From: DATCBF01 sp964401995
GTDB lineage: Bacteria > Actinomycetota > Thermoleophilia > Solirubrobacterales > 70-9
Assembly: GCA_964401995.1 (NCBI GenBank)
Contig: CAYOAP010000023.1
Coordinates: forward strand, 1-10,183
Direction of reading: 5' to 3'
DNA length: 10,183 bases
Position 1 is the first letter of the stretch. Each line of letters opens with the position of its first letter. Under the pieces are notes generated by a model. The model had not been told where the DNA came from. It saw only the letters and a list, made by a program, of their open reading frames with translations, and made no database searches. Positions 1-6,891 of this stretch are shown piece by piece. The position numbers were made by a program, and so were the translations under genes.

Positions 1-488
1 GTCAGGTCGAAGTAGCCGCCCTCGTCGAGGACCTCGGGGACGCCGTTCTCGGGCTTGGCGGAGCGGAAGTAGAAGTACTCGAGCTCGGGGCCGACGTTGT
101 AGTCGTCGAAGCCGAGGTCGCGCGCCCGTTTCAGCGCCCGCTGCAGGATCCAGCGCGGGTCGCCCTCGTAGGGGTCGCCGCCGGGGACGCGGATGTCGCA
201 GAACATGCGGGCGACCGCGTTCTGTTCCTCCGGGCGCCAGGGGACCAGGGCGAAGGTCGAGGGGTCGGGCATCGCGATCATGTCCGACTCCTCGATCGGG
301 TTGAAGCCGGTGATCGAAGAGCCGTCGAAGCCCATGCCGCCGTCGAAGGCGTCCTCAAGCTCGGCAGCGTTGATCGAGAAGCTCTTCAGCTGGCCGAGGA
401 CGTCGGTGAACCAGAGCCGGACAAAGCGGACATCGCTTTCCTTGACGATCTGGGCGACATCTGCGGCGTTCTTGGGTACATCTGCCAT
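1..488 (-). CDS. glnA: Type I glutamine synthetase, GlnA2-like (partial, N-terminal 162 residues)
   Basis: Glutamine synthetase makes glutamine from glutamate, ammonia and ATP in the cytoplasm, the main ammonium-assimilation step. Only the first 162 codons are present; the gene runs off the left edge. The beta-grasp domain contains FDGSSI (residues 54-59) followed by EESDM and PDPSTF. The start of the catalytic domain shows RMFCDI (94-99) and GPELEYF (133-139), whose glutamates E135 and E137 match the metal-binding pair of the family. The lack of the GGWKGI sequence of the beta subtype and the overall pattern resemble the alpha subtype and actinobacterial GlnA2, which is normally not adenylylated; that regulatory point is inferred. 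The ATG start at 486-488 is fixed by an AAGGAGG Shine-Dalgarno 5 nt upstream. The gene is divergent from the AhpD-fold gene at 717, and the shared region holds possible nitrogen-control sites. Confidence 0.95.
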   Translation of the reverse strand, partial: MADVPKNAADVAQIVKESDVRFVRLWFTDVLGQLKSFSINAAELEDAFDGGMGFDGSSITGFNPIEESDMIAMPDPSTFALVPWRPEEQNAVARMFCDIRVPGGDPYEGDPRWILQRALKRARDLGFDDYNVGPELEYFYFRSAKPENGVPEVLDEGGYFDL

Positions 489-493
489 TCCGG

Positions 494-500
494 CCTCCTT
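494..500 (-). promoter_or_regulatory. Strong Shine-Dalgarno of glnA
   Basis: On the minus strand this reads AAGGAGG, five bases (CCGGA) before the glnA ATG. It is the only near-consensus ribosome binding site I found in the window; most other genes start with weak or no Shine-Dalgarno. It settles the glnA start and suggests high expression. Confidence 0.85.
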
Positions 501-590
501 GGTGTCCGCGCGAGGCCGCAACGATAGGCGAAGTGAACCGGCGAGGGTAAGAAGGTCGTATTAGGGGTAGAGGAAGCCCGCAGGCCCAGC

Positions 591-619
591 TTGCGAGAAG
601 GGGCAAAAGCGGGTATAAC
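591..619 (+). promoter_or_regulatory. Putative sigma70-type promoter toward the AhpD-fold gene, overlapping a minus-strand -10 toward glnA
   Basis: Plus strand: TTGCGA (591-596), a 17-bp spacer, then TATAAC (614-619), which would start transcription near 626 and leave a leader of about 90 nt before the GTG at 717. The same bases read on the minus strand give TTATAC (613-618), a plausible -10 for glnA with a start near 606. Its would-be -35 (GCCGAT at 636-641) is poor, so that direction would probably need an activator. Predicted from motif and spacing only. Confidence 0.5.
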
Positions 620-634
620 TTACTCCTCGTAAGT
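618..634. repeat. Perfect inverted repeat ACTTAC-N5-GTAAGT, candidate operator
   Basis: ACTTAC (618-623), TCCTC, GTAAGT (629-634). It overlaps the end of the plus-strand -10 and the predicted start site near 626, and lies in the spacer of the predicted minus-strand promoter. A bound protein could therefore affect both directions. The sequence resembles the neighbouring GTAAAG units, so it may belong to the same site cluster. Confidence 0.45.
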
Positions 635-646
635 AATCGGCCTAAA

Positions 647-679
647 GTAAAGTAAAGGCCACGTAAAGGCTCTGTAAAG
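647..679. repeat. Direct GTAAAG repeats at 11-bp period, candidate OmpR/PhoB-family (GlnR-like) binding array
   Basis: GTAAAG occurs at 647, 652, 663 and 674. The last three are spaced exactly 11 bp apart, and the first overlaps the second by one base. Read toward glnA the unit is CTTTAC. Regulators of the OmpR/PhoB winged-helix family, which includes the nitrogen regulator GlnR, typically bind tandem half-sites at 11-bp spacing. The array would lie about 41 to 73 bp upstream of the predicted glnA start, a usual activator position. The regulator's identity is inferred. Confidence 0.5.
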
Positions 680-716
680 CGAAATCCGCCCAATCAGAGC
701 CGGAAGCGGACGCAAT

Positions 717-1279
717 GTGACAGTCAAAACAGCAGTCAGCAGATTCCAGATCCACGACGAGCTCACCGCACCTGATGAGAGTGCCCCTCTGATCAAAAGC
801 ATCCAGGTAGCGGGCGGCGCAGTCACCAAGTTCGTCGGCGTTCTCGCCGGCGCGCCGGCCGTGCTCCGCGCTTACACCCGGATGCGTTCCGAGCTTCGCG
901 GAGGCGTTCTGCCGCAGGCGACCCGTGAGCGGATCGCCCTGGCAGTCGCCGAGCATCGCGAGGACAACTACAGCATCGCCCAGCACGCGAAGTCGGCGCG
1001 CCGCGCCGGCCTCGGCCTCGACGAGGTCTCCCGCGCTCGCAGCTTCAGCTCGGCTGACCCCAAGGAGGCAGCGCTCCTGCTCTACCTCAAGGACGCGCTG
1101 GACGCCGATGGCCCGCCGCCGATCCACCTCCACGAGGAGGCGCGTGAAATCGGCTGGACCGACGAGGAGATCCTCGAGGCCGTCGGGCACCTGGCGCTGA
1201 ACGAGTTCCAGAGCCTGATCGCCAGCGCCGCCGCCCTGCCCAAAGACCAGGCGACGCCCCGGGTCCTTCCCTCGGCTGC

Positions 1280-1283
<4 letters not shown>
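717..1283 (+). CDS. AhpD/carboxymuconolactone-decarboxylase-fold protein lacking catalytic cysteines
   Basis: A 188-residue helical protein of the AhpD-like (carboxymuconolactone decarboxylase) fold. Redox-active members carry an upstream Glu and a CxxCxxxH motif that reduces peroxides or peroxiredoxins. Aligning H90 with the motif histidine keeps E71 and H90, but the two cysteine positions are D83 and S86 (EDNYSIAQH), so thiol peroxidase activity is not expected. The first half carries the recognisable signature region (residues 57-100); residues 112-175 are a second helical segment. The GTG start at 717 is the only start codon between an in-frame TAA at 675 and the conserved region; a weak GGAAG lies 10 nt upstream. 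An ATGTGA start-stop overlaps the GTG by one base. The gene is divergent from glnA and convergent with the YyaL-type gene, overlapping its stop by 4 nt. The fold is fairly sure; the biochemical role is unknown. Confidence 0.75.
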
Positions 1284-3250
<1,967 letters not shown>

Positions 3251-3301
3251 AAGCCTCAGCCTATCCAGGAGGCGGCAGTTTCATTTTTGGTAAATCCCTG
3301 T

Positions 3302-3321
3302 CACTGATAGTTGCATCGGTG
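3302..3321. repeat. Imperfect 20-bp palindrome in a divergent promoter region
   Basis: CACTGAT (3302-3308) and ATCGGTG (3315-3321) are inverted with one mismatch in seven and a 6-bp spacer. The element sits in the middle of the 123-bp gap between the YyaL-type and GGDEF-EAL genes, where an operator for either could lie. A TTGACG (3340-3345) follows toward the GGDEF-EAL gene, but no convincing -10 lies at normal spacing. Weak evidence. Confidence 0.25.
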
Positions 3322-3373
3322 GGCGGGTTTGGACCGCTGTTGACGGCGCGGAAACCATCAGGCACTACCTTCA

Positions 3374-4795
3374 GTGGCAGTGAACGACCTCTCCCCGGCA
3401 CGATCCGATCCCGCCTTGGATGCCGTTCTGACGAAGCTCAGCCCGGTTGACCGCGAGGTCGTCGCCAAAGCGCTGGCCGACGCCGCCAAGACCGAGGCGG
3501 AACTGCGCTACATCGCCGATCACGACTCGCTCACCGGGCTGCTCGATCGCCGCCGCTTCCGCTCTGAGCTTGATCAGTACGTCTCCTTCACCGCCCGCTA
3601 TGGCGGCCAGGGCGCGGTGATGATCATCGACATCGACGGGCTGAAGGCGATCAACGACTCAAGGGGCCATCACTCCGGCGACAACCTGATCCGGCGCATC
3701 GCTGGGATCCTGCGCGAGCGCGTCCGCAACACCGACATCGTCGCCCGCCTCTCTGGCGATGAGTTCGCGGTCTTGATGCCGCAGACCGATACCGCGGGCG
3801 CCCTACAGCTGGGCGAGGACCTGCGGGCCCAGGTCGCCGAGGACGTTGGCGCGGGGCAGGATGCCGAGAGTTCGACGATCAGCGTCGGGATCACGATGTT
3901 CGGGGCCGAGGGGGAAGTCAACTCCGAGGCGGTGCTCGTCGCCGCCGACCAGGCGATGTATCGAGCCAAGGAGGAGGGGCGCAACCAGATCTCTCTCTTT
4001 CAGGACCCGAAAGAACCGCAGCGCCTGCAGGCGCGCAGGCAGACGACTTCGGCCCGGATCCGCGACGCCCTCACCCACGATCGCCTCAGCCTCCACAGCC
4101 AGCCGATCCGCAGCCTCGCTTCTGGCGGCATCGAGCGATACGAGCTCTTGCTGAGGATGACCGGCGAGGACGGCGAGCTGCTGCCGGCCGCATCGTTCAT
4201 CGAGGCCGCCGAGCGCTCGGGGATGGTCCAGGAGCTGGACCGCTGGGTCGTCGCCCGCGCCCTGGAGATGCTGGGGCGGCGCGAGCAGGCCGGCGACCCG
4301 ATCTCGCTGCACGTCAACCTCTCCGGCGCCTCGCTGGTCGATATCTCGGTCCTCGAGTTCATCGAACGCCGGCTTGACGAAGGCGATGCCGACCCGGCCC
4401 GCTGCACCTTTGAGATCACCGAGACGGCGCGGGTCAATGATTACAGCGCCGCCGCCGGCTTCGCCGACAAACTGACCGAGTTCGGCTGCCAGGTCGCGAT
4501 CGACGACTACGGGGCGGGGTTCGGGCCGTTCCATTACCTGCGCCAAATTCCCTTCGACGTGATCAAGATCGACGGCGCCTTCATCCGCGACATGCCCAAC
4601 AGCGACGCCGATCAGCTCACGGTCCAGGCGATCGTCCAGATCGCCCGCGGGCTTGGCAAGACGACGATCGCCGAGTACGTCCAGGACGATGCGACGACTC
4701 AGATGCTGCGCGAGTACGGCGTCGACATGGCCCAGGGATTCCACCTTGGCCGCCCTGTCTCGATCGACGAGTCGCTGCCCGAAGCCGACAGGTAG
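3374..4795 (+). CDS. GGDEF-EAL cyclic-di-GMP turnover protein
   Basis: A 473-residue soluble protein with both c-di-GMP domains and no transmembrane or recognisable sensor domain. Residues 1-45 are a short helical leader. The GGDEF domain (about 46-210) opens with DHDSLTGLLDRRRF, has the metal-binding D86, an active-site motif reading SGDEF (127-131) in place of GGDEF, and an inhibitory RxxD site (R118-D121) five residues before it. The EAL domain (about 225-470) has ELL for EAL (E257, L259), N315, E347, D377-D378, K398, E434 and Q454, matching the conserved metal and catalytic positions of active phosphodiesterases. So phosphodiesterase activity is likely and cyclase activity possible but uncertain. 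The GTG at 3374 is chosen by frame; another GTG lies at 3380 and neither has a clear Shine-Dalgarno. It ends 10 bp from the convergent SnoaL-like gene. Confidence 0.94.
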   Translation: MAVNDLSPARSDPALDAVLTKLSPVDREVVAKALADAAKTEAELRYIADHDSLTGLLDRRRFRSELDQYVSFTARYGGQGAVMIIDIDGLKAINDSRGHHSGDNLIRRIAGILRERVRNTDIVARLSGDEFAVLMPQTDTAGALQLGEDLRAQVAEDVGAGQDAESSTISVGITMFGAEGEVNSEAVLVAADQAMYRAKEEGRNQISLFQDPKEPQRLQARRQTTSARIRDALTHDRLSLHSQPIRSLASGGIERYELLLRMTGEDGELLPAASFIEAAERSGMVQELDRWVVARALEMLGRREQAGDPISLHVNLSGASLVDISVLEFIERRLDEGDADPARCTFEITETARVNDYSAAAGFADKLTEFGCQVAIDDYGAGFGPFHYLRQIPFDVIKIDGAFIRDMPNSDADQLTVQAIVQIARGLGKTTIAEYVQDDATTQMLREYGVDMAQGFHLGRPVSIDESLPEADR

Positions 4796-4797
4796 GG

Positions 4798-4817
4798 CTC
4801 GCCGCTCAGCGGCCGAG
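4798..4817. terminator. Hairpin at the convergent GGDEF-EAL / SnoaL junction
   Basis: GCCGC (4801-4805) pairs with GCGGC (4809-4813) around a loop TCA, which is the complement of the SnoaL-like gene's TGA stop. The stem extends by CTC (4798-4800) with GAG (4815-4817) across a single bulged C at 4814. No T-run on either side, so termination by this hairpin alone is doubtful; it may mark both 3' ends. Confidence 0.4.
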
Positions 4818-5336
4818 TCGTCGCGCGGCGCGTGTCTTCAGGTTGAGCGCGGCGGTCATTGCCCGTTCCGGGAAGGAATCAAGTGGCGGCAGCGCCCCTA
4901 GCTGCTGGGCCATCTGGGCGCCGTTGATGTAGGCCTCGTTGCGTTGGATCTTGCCGCCCCGGATCGTCAGCATGTCGCAGCCGCTGAGGTCGATCCGGGC
5001 GCCATTGGGCTCGAGGCCGCGGAACCGCACCTGTCCGTTGAAGGTCCCGGTCGCGCGCCAGCGCACCGCCGCCAGCTCGCCTTCGCCGATCAGGTCGAGG
5101 ATCTCGAAGCGGAAATCGGGAAAGGCCGAGAAGAGGTTGCCGAACCACTCGCGGTAGCCGCCGGGAATGCGCAGCTTGGCGATCCCCTGAATATCGGCGA
5201 TGCCGCCCGGCGCCCAGCAGGCGACCATCGCCTCGAGGTCTCGCTTCGCGATCGCCTCGAAGTAGGCCCTGGCGACGGACGCGGAATCATCTGCCGTCGC
5301 ATTGGCGTTGATCGGCTTGGGATCGATCTCTGGCAT
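4806..5336 (-). CDS. SnoaL-like (NTF2-fold) protein
   Basis: A 176-residue protein of the SnoaL/NTF2-like superfamily, small alpha+beta barrels that bind hydrophobic ligands and include polyketide cyclases, hydratases and isomerases. Visible family traits: an N-terminal helix SVARAYFEAIAKRDLEAMVA (20-39), the turn CWAPGG (41-46), YREWFGNLFSAFPDFRFEI (61-79), which is typical of SnoaL polyketide-cyclase-like proteins, and a closing strand set with GGKIQRNEAYIN (126-137). No catalytic residue can be assigned with confidence. The last 20 residues are basic. The ATG at 5334-5336 starts 3 bp after the stop of the upstream acyl-CoA ligase and has no clear Shine-Dalgarno, so translational coupling is likely. 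The partner suggests a role on an acyl-CoA-derived or polyketide-like substrate, by inference only. Confidence 0.8.
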   Translation of the reverse strand: MPEIDPKPINANATADDSASVARAYFEAIAKRDLEAMVACWAPGGIADIQGIAKLRIPGGYREWFGNLFSAFPDFRFEILDLIGEGELAAVRWRATGTFNGQVRFRGLEPNGARIDLSGCDMLTIRGGKIQRNEAYINGAQMAQQLGALPPLDSFPERAMTAALNLKTRAARRLGR

Positions 5337-5339
5337 CGC

Positions 5340-6794
5340 TCAAGCGTAGCCGCCGCGCAGCTGCGCCCGCTTGATCTTGCCGCTGCTGGTCTTCGGCAGC
5401 TCGGCGGCGAACTCGACGATCCGCGGGTACTTGTAGGGGGCGGTCTGCGCTTTGACGTGCTCCTTCAGCTCGGCGGCAAGGGCGTCGGAGGGCGCCTGTC
5501 CGTCCTGGAGGACGACGATCGCCCGCACCACGGCGCCGCGATCGGGGTCCGGGGCCGCGACGGCTGCCGCCTCGGCGACGGCGGGGTGGGAGACCAGCGC
5601 CGACTCGACTTCGAAGGGGCCGATCCGGTAGCCGGAGGAGAGGATCAGGTCGTCGTTGCGGCCCTCGAACCAGAGGTAGCCGTCGCCGTCCTCGTGGACG
5701 CGGTCGCCGGTCGGCCACCACTCGCCCTCGAAGCGGCTGCCGTCGAGGTAGCGGTCGAAAAAGGTGGGGGAGGTCTCGGCCCGCAGCTGCAGCTCGCCCT
5801 CGAAGATGCGGGTCTCGAGCCCCGGCAGCGGCCTGCCCATCGAGCCGTCGCGCTCGGGGTCGTCCTCGTCCGGGCGCATGCCGCTGACGGCGCCGGTCTC
5901 GGTCTGGCCGTAGCCGTCGCCGATCGATAGGCCCATGCGCTCACGGAAGAGGCGGATCACATCGGGCTCCATCGGCTCCCCGGCCGAGGCCAGGCGGCGC
6001 AGCGAGGGGATCGGCGCCAGGTCGTCGCGTTTGGCCAGCATCCGGTACTCGGTCGGCGCCTGGCAGAGCACGTTGACGCCGAGCTCGCGGCAGAGCGCCA
6101 GCCGCTCGGCCGGGTCGAAGCGGTCGTCATGGAGGACGCCGACGGCGCCGCCGAGCCAGGGGGCGACAAAGGCGTTGCGGGTCGACTTCGCCCAGCCCGG
6201 CGCCGCCGTCGACCAGGCGACCTCGCCCTTGCCGGCGCCGAACCAGTGCTCGGCCTGGAGCCGCTGCCCGGTCAGGTAGCGCTGCGGGTAGACGACGCCG
6301 CGCGGCTCGCCCGTGGTGCCGGAGGTGAAGACGATCGCGGCGGGGTCGAGCGGGTCGAGCTGCGCCAGCGCCGCCGGCGTCTCCTGCGCCATGTCCTCGT
6401 CGAGGGTGCGGGCGACGTCATCGAGGTCCATGTAGGGGATGCCGTCGGGCAGCTCGACTAGATAGCGGGTCTCGCCGACCGCGAGCTTGGGGTTGGCCGC
6501 CCGCGCTCGCAGCTCCAGGTCCTTGCGCCGCAGCTGTGGGTTGCAGGCCAGCGTCACCGCGCCCATTCGCCAGCAGGCCAGCATCGCCAGCGCCCACTCG
6601 ACCCGGCTGCCCATCAGCGTCATCACCACGTCGCCGCGCTGCACACCGCGGGCGGCGAAGGCGCCGGAGAGCCCGGCCGAGCGGGCGAACAGCTCGCCGA
6701 AGTGGTGCATGCGCCGGTCGCCGTCAGCGGTGACCTCGATCAGCGCCGGCCGCGCCGCCGGAAAGCGCTCGATCACGTCCTCGATGAAGTTCAC
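5340..6794 (-). CDS. AMP-forming acyl-CoA synthetase (medium-chain/ACSM-like)
   Basis: An adenylate-forming enzyme that activates a carboxylic acid with ATP and joins it to CoA; 484 residues from the start chosen here. Motifs in order (numbered from that GTG): FTSGTTGEPRG (156-166) for the ATP phosphates, PGWAKS (199-204) typical of the acetyl/medium-chain branch, YGQTET (295-300), PTGDR (361-365), GYRIGPFEVESAL (388-400) and the catalytic lysine K473 in SSGKIKR. Somewhat shorter than the usual 530 or so residues, mainly at the N-terminus. I chose the GTG at 6792-6794 because NFIEDVIERFPAARPALI fits the family start; an in-frame TTG at 6822-6824 would add ten residues that do not look conserved. 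It lies 90 bp after the MMPL gene on the same strand, with a large inverted repeat between, and 3 bp before the SnoaL-like gene. Chain-length preference cannot be read. Confidence 0.92.
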   Translation of the reverse strand: MNFIEDVIERFPAARPALIEVTADGDRRMHHFGELFARSAGLSGAFAARGVQRGDVVMTLMGSRVEWALAMLACWRMGAVTLACNPQLRRKDLELRARAANPKLAVGETRYLVELPDGIPYMDLDDVARTLDEDMAQETPAALAQLDPLDPAAIVFTSGTTGEPRGVVYPQRYLTGQRLQAEHWFGAGKGEVAWSTAAPGWAKSTRNAFVAPWLGGAVGVLHDDRFDPAERLALCRELGVNVLCQAPTEYRMLAKRDDLAPIPSLRRLASAGEPMEPDVIRLFRERMGLSIGDGYGQTETGAVSGMRPDEDDPERDGSMGRPLPGLETRIFEGELQLRAETSPTFFDRYLDGSRFEGEWWPTGDRVHEDGDGYLWFEGRNDDLILSSGYRIGPFEVESALVSHPAVAEAAAVAAPDPDRGAVVRAIVVLQDGQAPSDALAAELKEHVKAQTAPYKYPRIVEFAAELPKTSSGKIKRAQLRGGYA

Positions 6795-6829
6795 GGCCGC
6801 CAGTCTGCCGCACCCGCGCCACAACCGCG

Positions 6830-6891
6830 GCCGACGGGCCTAAAACGGGAGATATAGGCGCGTCTTAGGCCCGTCGGCGGGCTTTTAGGCC
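6830..6891. terminator. Competing inverted repeats between MMPL and acyl-CoA synthetase genes
   Basis: GCCGACGGGCCTAA (6830-6843) pairs perfectly over 14 bp with 6865-6878 around a 21-nt loop. Part of the same left arm, GGCCTAAAA (6837-6845), can instead pair with TTTTAGGCC (6883-6891), which contains the MMPL stop codon. A third hairpin, GCCCG-TCGG-CGGGC (6869-6882), uses the right arm alone and is followed on the plus strand by TTTT. On the minus strand, where both genes are transcribed, no U-run follows. Likely an mRNA 3' structure, terminator or attenuator; the mechanism is uncertain. Confidence 0.55.

Noticed and set aside
193..564. 123-codon plus-strand frame opposite glnA
   Set aside because: Antisense of a clear glutamine synthetase N-terminus; serine/arginine-rich and without a Shine-Dalgarno.
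3803..4744. 313-codon minus-strand frame opposite the GGDEF-EAL gene
   Set aside because: Antisense shadow; every catalytic residue is on the plus strand.
4944..5930. 328-codon plus-strand frame opposite the SnoaL and acyl-CoA ligase genes
   Set aside because: Spans two real genes in antisense with no family signature.
6795..6824. Ten-residue N-terminal extension of the acyl-CoA ligase from a TTG at 6824
   Set aside because: Rare start codon, no Shine-Dalgarno, and the added residues (MWRGCGRLAA) do not resemble the family N-terminus; the GTG at 6794 fits better.
6869..6886. Plus-strand intrinsic terminator (GCCCG-TCGG-CGGGC followed by TTTT)
   Set aside because: The shape is right, but no plus-strand gene ends nearby, so it is listed only as part of the inverted-repeat cluster.
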